A stretch of 64,000 nt of DNA from Opitutaceae bacterium (GTDB lineage Bacteria; Verrucomicrobiota; Verrucomicrobiia; Opitutales; Opitutaceae): NCBI GenBank assembly GCA_016715765.1, contig JADJZJ010000011.1:8435-72434 (forward strand), given 5' to 3'. How positions within the stretch are numbered: position 1 is the first letter of the stretch; each line of letters opens with the position of its first letter. Made by a program: the position numbers and the translations under genes. Under the pieces are notes generated by a model, which worked only from the letters and a program-made list of their open reading frames with translations, made no database searches and was not told the origin of the DNA. This document shows positions 18,354-26,079 of the stretch, one piece after another.

Positions 18354-19290
18354 CTTTGAGCTGGAGCAGGGCGAGCAGGTTGTCGTGGCCGGCGGCCTGC
18401 TTGAGCGCGGGCGGCAGGGCGTGGAGGCAGGCGGTTTCCTGGGCGTAGGTGCTGATCAGGGAGTAGTCCTTGTCCACGTAGCTCTGGAACGGCGTGTCGG
18501 AGCCCCAGATCAGCTTCGTCGGATAGGTCGCGGCGAGTTGATGCAGCACGGCGGTCGGGTCGCGGTAGTCGGCGGGGAAACGCCGCGCCGCCGGGGCGAC
18601 GTTGGCGAGACCGAGGTTGACGCTTTCGCAGTGGATGCGGTGGGCGGAGCAGTCGAACCACGTGTTGGGCAACTCGGCCACGCGGTCGAGGCACTCGCGG
18701 TCGAAGCGGCAGGAGTGGGCGAGGCAGAAACGCACGTGCGGCGTGGCGGCGGCCACCTTGAGGATGTCCTTCGCCTGCGACCAGACGTCGGAGGGCATCA
18801 CGCTGGAGTGGATGATGAAGGGCAGGTTGAACTCGGCGGCGAAGTCGAGGAAGCCGCGGCCGACCCCGAGCAGGGCGTTCACGTCGGACTGGATCACGGT
18901 CGCCTGGATCTTGAGGCCGTGGAACGGAAACTTGGCGTGGAGTTCGCGCAGCTTCGCCAGCTGGGCGGCGGGCTCGCGCAGCGGGTCGAGGATGGCGAAG
19001 GGCAGCGTGTGCCGGCCGAGGGCGGGGTAGAGTTCGTAGATCTCCCGGAACATGCGCTCGTTCTCGAACGCGTAGGGCACGGTCTCGAGTCCGCCGTACG
19101 TGAATTTCGCCTGGCGCATCGCCGCCACGTCGAAGGTGAGGTTGCTCACCATCGGGAACACCAGCCAGCGGTCGATGCCGCAGTGCCGGCCCTCGGTGAC
19201 CAGCGCGGGCAGGTCCTGCGCGTAGGGGTGGTAGCCGTTCAGGTAGAAAAACAGGTCAACGCCGAGGTGGTTGTGGCAGTCGATGAGCAC
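18328..19290 (-). CDS. Amidohydrolase 2 family protein (TIM-barrel metal-dependent hydrolase)
   Basis: 320 residues. It starts MLIDCHNHLG, giving the H-x-H pair (H6, H8). Later candidate ligands are His in FIIHSS (about 180), His in LAHSCRFD (about 207) and Asp in IWGSDTPF (about 270), the pattern of PF04909 hydrolases, lactonases and decarboxylases. First gene of an operon with an SDR and a D-threonine-aldolase-like enzyme. It is divergent from the IclR regulator with 62 bases between starts, so that regulator probably controls it. A lactonase or C-C hydrolase role is possible. Confidence 0.85.
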   Translation of the reverse strand: MLIDCHNHLGVDLFFYLNGYHPYAQDLPALVTEGRHCGIDRWLVFPMVSNLTFDVAAMRQAKFTYGGLETVPYAFENERMFREIYELYPALGRHTLPFAILDPLREPAAQLAKLRELHAKFPFHGLKIQATVIQSDVNALLGVGRGFLDFAAEFNLPFIIHSSVMPSDVWSQAKDILKVAAATPHVRFCLAHSCRFDRECLDRVAELPNTWFDCSAHRIHCESVNLGLANVAPAARRFPADYRDPTAVLHQLAATYPTKLIWGSDTPFQSYVDKDYSLISTYAQETACLHALPPALKQAAGHDNLLALLQLKDVKILTRA

Positions 19291-19318
19291 GGGGCTATTT
19301 TGTTTGACGAAACTTGTG

Positions 19319-19333
19319 TTTCACATTGTGAAA
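19319..19333. promoter_or_regulatory. Perfect palindrome, probable IclR-family operator
   Basis: TTTCACATTGTGAAA: seven-base arms with one central base, in the middle of the 62-base gap between the divergent amidohydrolase and iclR-like genes. Its size and position fit an operator of the adjacent IclR-type regulator, able to control both directions. Assignment by position and symmetry only. Confidence 0.7.
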
Positions 19334-19352
19334 TGAAGGCAACGCCAAAATC

Positions 19353-20072
19353 GTGAGCATCGCCGTCCTCGACAAAGCCTTCTCGATCCTCGAGGTGCTG
19401 GCCCGCACCGGGCGCGAACTCACGCTGGCGGAGCTGGCGGAGGAGGCCCGGCTGCCCAAGCCCACGGTGCACCGCATCCTGCGCAGCCTGCGCGACCTCG
19501 GCTACGTGGGACAGTCGGACCGCCGCGGCACCTACCAGCTCTCGGGCCGCCTGGCCTCGCTCCGGGAATACGGCCGCGACGAGGCGGTGCGCGCCAAGGC
19601 GCGGCCGGTGATGGAGCGGCTGCAGGCGGAATTCGACGAGACGGTGAACCTCGGCCTGCTCGAGGGCGTGTTTGTCCGCTACGTGCAGGTGCTGGAGACC
19701 AGCCAGGCGCTGCGCTGGATCGTGAAGCCCGGGGCGCGCGATCCGTTTCACACGACGGCCCTCGGCCGGGCCATCGTCGCCAATCTGCCCGACGAGCAGC
19801 AGCGGCGGCTCGTCGTCAAGGCCGCCCCGCGCGGTCCGCGCCGCACCCGGCTCCAGCAGGAACTCGCGGCCACCCGGAACCGGGGCTACGCCGTCGAGGA
19901 GGGCGAGACGGTGGCCGGCGTGGCGTGCGTCGCGATCCCGCTCGACTGGCTGGGCGAGCCCCTCGCGGCCGTGAGCGTGGCGGTGCCGATCCACCGGTAT
20001 CCCGCGCGGCAGCGCACGGCGCTGATCGCCGCCCTGCTGCACGCCCGCGACCGCGCGTCGGCCAGTGCCTGA
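19353..20072 (+). CDS. IclR family transcriptional regulator
   Basis: 239 residues. The N-terminal winged helix-turn-helix (about 4-62) has LTLAELAEEARLPKPTVHRILRSL. The C-terminal IclR effector domain (about 75-235) has ALGRAIVANL and AVEEGETVAGVACVAIPL. The start is GTG at 19353. The gene is divergent from the amidohydrolase operon and followed after 12 bases by the aminotransferase gene, so it probably senses an intermediate of the pathway encoded on both sides. A perfect 15-base palindrome lies 20 bases upstream. Confidence 0.92.
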   Translation: MSIAVLDKAFSILEVLARTGRELTLAELAEEARLPKPTVHRILRSLRDLGYVGQSDRRGTYQLSGRLASLREYGRDEAVRAKARPVMERLQAEFDETVNLGLLEGVFVRYVQVLETSQALRWIVKPGARDPFHTTALGRAIVANLPDEQQRRLVVKAAPRGPRRTRLQQELAATRNRGYAVEEGETVAGVACVAIPLDWLGEPLAAVSVAVPIHRYPARQRTALIAALLHARDRASASA

Positions 20073-20084
20073 CCCTTTTTCACC

Positions 20085-21425
20085 ATGCCCTATACCTTTG
20101 CCAAGTCCCAGGCCCTCTTTGCCCGCGCGCAGCACAGCATCGCCGGCGGCGTCAACAGCGGCATCCGCAAAATGGAGGCCCCCGTGCCGCTCTATTTCGA
20201 CCACGGCCGCGGCGCCCGGCTCTGGGATGTGGACGGCAACGAATACATTGATTTCAAGCTCGGCCAGGGCGCGCTGCTCTACGGCCACGCGCCCGCCGGC
20301 ATGGCGGCCGCGATCGCGGCGCAGGCGCAGCGCGGCACGCACTGGGCGGGACAGTCGGAGCTGGAGCCCGAGGTCGCCGAGCGCGTGCAGCGCATGATCC
20401 CGTCGGCCGAGCTCGTGCGGTTCAGCAATTCCGCGACCGAGGCGGTGGGCGCCGCCTTCCGCCTCGCCCGCGCCCACACCGGCCGGCCGCTGATCCTGCG
20501 CTTCGAGGGGCACTACCACGGCTGGGCCGACGAGGGCCTGGTGGGGTTTGCCAATCCCATGGATCACTGGGGCGACGACGAGCGGCCGGCGCAGCTGCAC
20601 CCGAGCAAGGGTGTGATTCCCGAGGTGCTGCAGAAGTTCATTGTCGTGCGCTGGAACGACACGGCGCATTTCCGCCGGCGCGTGGAGGAATTCCGCGGCC
20701 GCATCGCCGCGGTGGTCTTCGAGCCGGCGCTTTGCAACACCTGCTGCATCGAGCCCGCGCCGGGGCTCATGGCCGCCATCCGCGAGCTGTGCGATCGCGA
20801 CGGCATGCTGATGATTTCGGACGAGACGATCACCGGCTTCCGCTTCGGCGCCGGCTGCGCGCAGGGTTACTACGGCTACCGGCCCGATCTCACGATCTTG
20901 GGCAAGGCGATCGGCGGCGGGACGCCGTTCGCCGCGCTCGCCGGCACGAAGAACGCGATGGCGAAGATCCTGTCCGGCGAGGTCATCCATGCCGGCACTT
21001 TGAACGGCAATCCGCTCTGTCTCGCGGCCAGCAAGTGGTGCCTCGACCAGATTCTCGCGCTGGGCGCCTCGCACCCGGCGGGGATCCAGGAACTGGGCCG
21101 GCGCCTGATGCAGGGCCTGGCCAAACTGGCCGCCGCGCACGGTGTGCCGCTGCATCCGCAGGGCCCGGGGCTGATCTTCCACACCGTGATGCTGAAGCCC
21201 GGCGCCGCGGCGGGACCGGTCAACGATTACCGCGACTATGCGCGCCGGCATGACGCCCCGCGCTGGGCGCACCTGCGCCGCTGCCTGCTGGAGGAAGGGG
21301 TCAGCGCGATCGAGCGCGGGCTGTGGTCCATCAGTCTTGCGCACAACGCCGCCGATATTGACGAGGCGCTGGCGCGCGCGGCGGTGGCGATGAAGCGGCA
21401 CGCGGAGACGTGGCGCGCGGCCTGA
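20085..21425 (+). CDS. Class III aminotransferase, glutamate-1-semialdehyde aminomutase-like
   Basis: 446 residues with fold-type I PLP motifs: FSNSATEAVGAAFRLARAHTGR (113-134), EGHYHGW (141-147), D246 in ISDETITGFRF and the PLP lysine K274 in ILGKAIGGG. The first residues and the S-N-S-A-T-E-A motif resemble HemL, but the catabolic context and IclR-linked operon argue against tetrapyrrole synthesis. It probably transaminates or isomerises an amino-aldehyde or amino acid. It starts 12 bases after the IclR gene and is likely cotranscribed. Confidence 0.85.
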   Translation: MPYTFAKSQALFARAQHSIAGGVNSGIRKMEAPVPLYFDHGRGARLWDVDGNEYIDFKLGQGALLYGHAPAGMAAAIAAQAQRGTHWAGQSELEPEVAERVQRMIPSAELVRFSNSATEAVGAAFRLARAHTGRPLILRFEGHYHGWADEGLVGFANPMDHWGDDERPAQLHPSKGVIPEVLQKFIVVRWNDTAHFRRRVEEFRGRIAAVVFEPALCNTCCIEPAPGLMAAIRELCDRDGMLMISDETITGFRFGAGCAQGYYGYRPDLTILGKAIGGGTPFAALAGTKNAMAKILSGEVIHAGTLNGNPLCLAASKWCLDQILALGASHPAGIQELGRRLMQGLAKLAAAHGVPLHPQGPGLIFHTVMLKPGAAAGPVNDYRDYARRHDAPRWAHLRRCLLEEGVSAIERGLWSISLAHNAADIDEALARAAVAMKRHAETWRAA

Positions 21426-21440
21426 AAAGCGCGGCTCTGT

Positions 21441-21515
21441 TTCGAACTCCGAACTCCGATCTCCGATCTTCGACCCAACGCTCAACGCTTAACGTTTAAC
21501 GCTTAACGCTCAAGT
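21441..21515. repeat. TTCGAAC heptamer quintet followed by AACGCTC heptamer quintet
   Basis: Two different five-heptamer words stand side by side: 21441-21475 (TTCGAAC, TCCGAAC, TCCGATC, TCCGATC, TTCGACC) and 21477-21515 (AACGCTC-type, ending AAGT). Neither has its inverted partner nearby. The GTG start codon of the next gene is formed by the AAGT cap plus the following G. Confidence 0.87.
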
Positions 21516-23034
21516 GAACCAGTCAAAGCGCATCCTGTTGGCCGGGCTTTTCCATGAGACGCATACGTTTCTGGAGGGGCGGACGGCGCTGGCGGATTTT
21601 GCGGTTTGTCGCGGGGCGGAATTGCTGGCGAAGGCGGGGGATGGTTCGCCGCTGGCGGGATTTCTGGAGGTCGCGCAGGCGGCGGGGTGGGCGGTGGTGC
21701 CGGCGGTTGACCTGCGGGCGACGCCGAGTGCGACGGTGGAGGATGCGGTGCTGGATCATTTCTGGGCGGAGTTTTCCGCGGTGGCGCAGCGCGAAGCCGC
21801 CGCCGGGCTGGATGCGGTTTTTCTCGTGCTGCACGGGGCGATGGTCACGGCGGGGGAACCCGATGTGGAAGGGGAGCTCCTGACGCGGTTGCGGCGATTG
21901 CCGGAGCTGGCGGCGTTGCCGGTGTTCGTGGTGCTGGACCTGCACGCCAACGTGACCGGACGCATGGCGGCCCAGGCGAACGCGCTCGTGGCTTACCGGG
22001 AAAATCCGCACACCGACGCGCATGCGACCGCGGTGCGGACGGCGAACCTGCTGCGCCGCACGCTCGAGACCGGCGAAGTGCCGCACACGCACTGGCGGCG
22101 GGCGCCGCTGATCTGGGCGCCGCCGGGCACGGGCACGGCCCAGGAGCCGATGCGCAGCCTGGGCGCGCAGGCGCGGGCCCTGGAGCGGATCGATCCCGCG
22201 GTGTGGGACGTCAGCGTGACGCCGGGTTTCTCCTTCGCCGACACGCCCGAGACCGGGCTGTCGTTTTGCATGGTCACCACCGCCCCCGCGGCGGAGGCGC
22301 AGGCGATGCTCGCCACGCTGTGCCACGAAGCGTGGATGCGGCGCGCCGAGGGCGAGATCAGTTATCCCCCGGTCAATGAAGTGCTGGAAAAGATCCTGCC
22401 GGTGACGCGCGGGCCGGTACTGCTGGTGGAGCCGTCCGACAACATCGGCGGCGGTGCGCCGGGCGACGGCACGGGCGTGCTGCGCGGGCTGCTGCAGTTC
22501 GATGTGCCGCAGTCCGCCGTGATCCTCAACGATCCCGCCAGTGTGGCGTCGGCGGTCCGCGCGGGCGTCGGCGCGCAGGTGACCCTGCGGCTCGGCGGCC
22601 GGGGCTCGGCGCTGGATGCCGGACCAGTGGAGCTGGCCGTGGAGGTGATTTCGCACAGCCACGGCCGGTTTGAGCTGGAGGACATCCACAGCCATCTGGC
22701 TTCCATGGGCGGACGGAACGTGGACATGGGGGCCTGCGCGGTGGTGCGGCACCGGGGCATCACGATTCTGCTGACGAGCAAAAAGACGCCGCCGTTTGAT
22801 CTCGGGCAGTGGCGCAGCCAGGGCATCGAACCCCGGGATATGCGGGTGATCGGGGTGAAGGCGGCGGTCGCGCACCGGCGGGCCTACGATCCCATCACCG
22901 TGGAGTCGCATTTTGTGGACACGCCCGGTCCGTGCTCGAGCAACGTGGGGTCATTTTCGTTCCGTCATCTGCGCCGGCCGGTGTGGCCGCTGGACCGGGG
23001 GCTGGATTGTCCGGAAGGAAGGGCCGGCGCCTGA
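21514..23034 (+). CDS. M81 family metallopeptidase (MlrC-like)
   Basis: 506 residues. Motifs of the microcystinase C (MlrC) family: GLFHETHTF (about 11-19), LVLHGAM (about 108), LDLHANVT (about 144-151), ENPHTDAHATA (about 164-174) and VEPSDNIGGGAPGDGT (about 307-322), which together make the metal site. Members cleave linear peptides or related amide substrates; in this operon an amino-acid-like amide is plausible. The GTG start lies at the end of a heptamer repeat, with no better in-frame start before the HET motif. The stop codon TGA lies in the loop of a GGCGCC stem-loop. Confidence 0.87.
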   Translation: MNQSKRILLAGLFHETHTFLEGRTALADFAVCRGAELLAKAGDGSPLAGFLEVAQAAGWAVVPAVDLRATPSATVEDAVLDHFWAEFSAVAQREAAAGLDAVFLVLHGAMVTAGEPDVEGELLTRLRRLPELAALPVFVVLDLHANVTGRMAAQANALVAYRENPHTDAHATAVRTANLLRRTLETGEVPHTHWRRAPLIWAPPGTGTAQEPMRSLGAQARALERIDPAVWDVSVTPGFSFADTPETGLSFCMVTTAPAAEAQAMLATLCHEAWMRRAEGEISYPPVNEVLEKILPVTRGPVLLVEPSDNIGGGAPGDGTGVLRGLLQFDVPQSAVILNDPASVASAVRAGVGAQVTLRLGGRGSALDAGPVELAVEVISHSHGRFELEDIHSHLASMGGRNVDMGACAVVRHRGITILLTSKKTPPFDLGQWRSQGIEPRDMRVIGVKAAVAHRRAYDPITVESHFVDTPGPCSSNVGSFSFRHLRRPVWPLDRGLDCPEGRAGA

Positions 23035-23318
23035 ACGGCGCCGGAACCCTCCTTCGCCAAGGCTACGGAGGGCAGGCATCCAACGCTCAACTTTTAACGT
23101 TTAACGCTGAACGCTTAAGGTCGGAATTGGCGGTGTAGCTACGAGCGTGAGCGAGTGGATTTTATGTAGGGCCGGACCTTGGTCCGTGCCTGTTAGCGCA
23201 AATCAGCCGTCAACGCCTTCGAGGCGCGGAGCAAGCTCCGGCCCTACACTTCGATTTTCAGCATTCCATCCGGTCGAGCCATTGAGCGTTAAACGTTAAA
23301 TGTTAAACGTTAAGCGTT
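23024..23318. repeat. Composite nested palindrome after the M81 gene
   Basis: In order: the GGCGCC-TGAAC-GGCGCC stem-loop holding the M81 stop; a CTCCTTCGCCAAGGCTACGG element (23048-23073); a heptamer quintet (23082-23120); the left half of the GTAGCTACGAGCG hairpin without its partner (23135-23158); a GGGCCGGACCTTGGTCCG hairpin (about 23166-23249); and the inverted quintet (23280-23318). The 326-base gap holds nothing else that I can see. Confidence 0.87.
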
Positions 23319-23360
23319 CCCACGGTTTCGAGGCGTTGCGCCGCCCGCGTTCCCCAGGGC

Positions 23361-24410
23361 CTACACGTGCACCGGCGCGCCTTGTTCGGCGGAGGCGTAC
23401 AGGGCGCAGACCAGGGCCACGGCCTTGCGGGCCTCGGGGCCGTCAATGGCGAGGGGTGCGCCGGTACGCAGGTGGTCAACCAGGTTGCCGATCTGGCGTT
23501 TGTGGCCCTCGTGGCTGATGGCGTTGGGGGCGCCCGCGCCGGAGCCCTGGATGTCGGTCGCGGCCGTGAGCACGGCGGCATCGTCGGGCCAGGGTTGGCG
23601 GAATTCCCAGCGCACGATGCGGTCCTCCTCCAGCGCGATGGAGCCGTTTTCCCCGCAGAGTTCGATGCGGCGCGACCAGCCCGGATAGAGTGCGGTGCTG
23701 GCCTCGATGGTGCCGAGGGCCCCGTCCGCGTAGCGCAATGTGGCGCTGGCGGTGTCCTCGGCCTCGATGCCGGTATGCACGCGACGGGTCTTCCACGCGA
23801 AAATCTCGGCGGGCAGGCCGGTGAACCATTGCAGCAGGTCGAGGCCGTGGATGGCCTGGTTCATCACCGCCCCGCCGCCGTCGAGTTTGAGCGAGCCTTT
23901 CCAGGACTGGCCCTGGTAGTACGCGGCGGTGCGGTGCCATTTCACGTAGGCGCTGGCGAGCACGAGCCGGCCGAGCCGGCCGGCGGCGACCGCCGCCTTC
24001 ACGCGTTGCGCCCCGGCGCCGAAACGGGCCTGGAAAATCGGGGCGACCACCACGCCGGCCGCGGCGGCGGCCTGCAGCAGCGCGTCCACGCGGGCGACGG
24101 TGATTTCCAGCGGCTTTTCCACGACGACATGCTTGCCGGCCTGGATGGCGGCGAGGGCGGGTTCAAGGTGCGCCCCGCTGGGCGTGGTGATGCACACCAC
24201 GTGGATGTCCGGTCGGGCGAGCAGCGCGGTGAGATCCGTGGTGGCGATCGCGGCGCCATGTTTTTCCGCCAGCGCCCGGGCCTTGGCTTCCGAGCGACCC
24301 CAGAAACCGATGAGCCGGGCCCCGGGGGTCTCCGTGATGGCCTGCGCGTGATAGCCGGCGATCATGCCGGTGCCGATGATTGCGAAGCCGATGGGTTGGG
24401 CGGATGACAT
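23361..24410 (-). CDS. Gfo/Idh/MocA family oxidoreductase
   Basis: 349 residues. The Rossmann motif FAIIGTGMIAGYHA is at about 8-21, the EKP motif VVVEKPLEI at about 96-104, and GGGAVMNQAIHGLDLLQWFTG (about 180-200) is the substrate-site helix of the family. ATG at 24410 is chosen because it leaves a short N-terminus before the Rossmann fold; ATG at 24422 is close. It runs toward the M81 gene (convergent) and is divergent from another family member at 24788. It probably acts on a carbohydrate; the substrate is unknown. Confidence 0.9.
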   Translation of the reverse strand: MSSAQPIGFAIIGTGMIAGYHAQAITETPGARLIGFWGRSEAKARALAEKHGAAIATTDLTALLARPDIHVVCITTPSGAHLEPALAAIQAGKHVVVEKPLEITVARVDALLQAAAAAGVVVAPIFQARFGAGAQRVKAAVAAGRLGRLVLASAYVKWHRTAAYYQGQSWKGSLKLDGGGAVMNQAIHGLDLLQWFTGLPAEIFAWKTRRVHTGIEAEDTASATLRYADGALGTIEASTALYPGWSRRIELCGENGSIALEEDRIVRWEFRQPWPDDAAVLTAATDIQGSGAGAPNAISHEGHKRQIGNLVDHLRTGAPLAIDGPEARKAVALVCALYASAEQGAPVHV

Positions 24411-24478
24411 GGATTCGAGCATGGGTGAAAACAGGGCGGCGCGTCGATGATGGAGGAGGGCGCACCTTGCCAGGTACG

Positions 24479-24687
24479 CCACCGCAGGCAGCGCGCTTGC
24501 GCACGCCCGACCTGCTTAAGGTGCAACCATGCGGTGAGGCATGGATCGATGTAGGGCCGGACCTTGGTCCGGCCTCGACCGCGATGACGGCAGCGTTTGC
24601 ACAACAGGCGTCACCAAGGTGACGCCCTACAGGATTGCTTTCAAATCCGCCTTAAACAAGCGCCCGCGAGCGGGCTGCCTACGGTGA
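24479..24687. repeat. Nested palindrome with CACCG-AGGCAGC outer arms and GGGCCGGACC core
   Basis: Outer arms CACCGCAGGCAGC (from 24481) and GCTGCCTACGGTG (ending 24687) differ by one G-T position. Inner core TGTAGGGCCGGACCTTGGTC (24550) to ACCAAGGTGACGCCCTACA (about 24632). It occupies most of the 377 bases between two divergent oxidoreductase genes, so their promoters must lie within or beside it. Confidence 0.8.
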
Positions 24688-24787
24688 CTCTTCAATGCCG
24701 AACGGTCCGGCTCCGCGGGTGGCCAAAGCGTTTGACTCCCGTGGGGCGCAGGCGCCTGCTGGCCGCATGGCGCAAAAATCCGATGGC

Positions 24788-25852
24788 ATGAACTACGCGC
24801 CGCAGGGCAAGCCGCGTCCGGTGGTCAAGCCGGGCGAATTCGTCTATGCCGCGGCCTTTCTCGAACACGGGCACATCTACGGCCAATGCAACGGCCTCAA
24901 CGAGGCCGGCGCGCTGCTCAAGTGGGTCTACGACCCGGACCCCGCCAAGGTGGCGGCCTTCCGCAAGACCTACCCGCAGGTGCAGGTGGCGCGGAGCTTC
25001 GATGAAATCCTCGCCGATGCCGACGTGCACCTGGTCGCGGCGGCGGCGGTCCCCTGCGATCGCGGCCCCATCGGCCTCAAGGTCATGCAGTCGGGCAAGG
25101 ACTACTTCACGGACAAGACGCCCTTCACCACGCTCGACCAGCTTGCACAGGCGCGCGCGGCCGTGATGGCCACGAAACGCAAGTACATGGTGTACTTCAG
25201 CGAGCGGCTGCACGTGGAGTGCGCGATGCACGCCGGCGACCTCGTGGCGGGCGGCGCCATCGGGCGCGTCATCCAGGTGCTGGGACTTGGACCGCACCGG
25301 CTGAGCAAGCCCTCGCGTCCGGCCTGGTTCTTCGAGCGGGCCAAATACGGCGGCATCCTCTGCGACATCGGCAGCCACCAGTTCGAGCAGTTTCTCCACT
25401 ACAGCGGCGCGACCGAAGCGACGGTGGTCAACGCCGCCGTGGGCAACTTCGCCAACGCCGACACACCGGAATTCGAGGATTTCGGCGAGGCCTCGCTGGT
25501 CGGCGACAACGGGACCTCGAACTACATCCGCGTGGACTGGTTCACGCCGAACGGCCTGCGCACCTGGGGCGACGGCCGCACCGTGATCCTCGGCACCAAG
25601 GGCTACATCGAGCTGCGCAAGTACGTGGACGTCGGCCGCGACGCGGCGGGCGACAACCTGATCCTCGTGGACGGCAGCGGGGAGCAGTTCATCAACGTCG
25701 CGGGCAAGGTGGGCTTCCGCTTCTTCGGCGAGCTCATCCTCGACTGCCTGAACCGTACGGAGAAGGCGATGACCCAGGCCCACGCCTTCAAGGCGGCCGA
25801 GCTCTGCCTCAAGGCGCAGGCCGCGGCGCGGGTGATCACGGCAGGGGCGTAA
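24788..25852 (+). CDS. Gfo/Idh/MocA family oxidoreductase
   Basis: 354 residues. The N-terminal Rossmann domain (about 18-140) has AAFLEHGHIYGQCNGLNEAGA in place of a strict G-x-G-x-x-G motif, and DKTPFTTLDQL (about 113) replaces the usual EKP. The C-terminal domain includes GGILCDIGSHQFEQFLHYSGA (about 193-213). Such divergent members are common in sugar-degrading Verrucomicrobiota and Planctomycetes; the reaction is unknown. ATG at 24788 is chosen over an upstream frame that runs through repeat sequence. Confidence 0.87.
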   Translation: MNYAPQGKPRPVVKPGEFVYAAAFLEHGHIYGQCNGLNEAGALLKWVYDPDPAKVAAFRKTYPQVQVARSFDEILADADVHLVAAAAVPCDRGPIGLKVMQSGKDYFTDKTPFTTLDQLAQARAAVMATKRKYMVYFSERLHVECAMHAGDLVAGGAIGRVIQVLGLGPHRLSKPSRPAWFFERAKYGGILCDIGSHQFEQFLHYSGATEATVVNAAVGNFANADTPEFEDFGEASLVGDNGTSNYIRVDWFTPNGLRTWGDGRTVILGTKGYIELRKYVDVGRDAAGDNLILVDGSGEQFINVAGKVGFRFFGELILDCLNRTEKAMTQAHAFKAAELCLKAQAAARVITAGA

Positions 25853-25858
25853 TGTGGG

Positions 25859-26013
25859 TTTTAACCACGGATCACACGGATAGCACGGATCGGAGGCTGA
25901 ATTTTTAACCACAAAGAACACAAAATTTCTGTCCGGCGGTGAGAGTCCTTCGCGCCCTTATAAGGGCCTCGAACGCAGCTTCCGCTTTTAGGAATTTGTG
26001 ATCTTTGTGGTTA
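25859..26013. repeat. AACCACGGA arm, then AACCACAAAG inverted pair with CCCTTATAAGGG core
   Basis: 25863-25893 is a nine-base periodic arm (AACCACGGA, TCACACGGA, TAGCACGGA). 25905-25924 and 25995-26013 are inverted AACCACAAAG-type arms around the 12-base palindrome CCCTTATAAGGG. This core replaces CGCCTATAGGCG of the other copies while keeping a central dyad. Confidence 0.82.
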
Positions 26014-26079
26014 CCTCAAATTCCTCGTGGCTTGAGAGAATATTGAATTAAAAGTCACACAGAATGATGCCGATCTTTT

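Noticed and set aside
19239..21485. 748-codon minus-strand frame opposite the IclR, aminotransferase and operon start
   Set aside because: Antisense to three well-supported genes and lacking any recognisable domain; GC-codon shadow.
5232..23318. Heptamer arrays as possible CRISPR arrays
   Set aside because: The units are 7 bases and contiguous, with no spacers of CRISPR length and no cas genes nearby.
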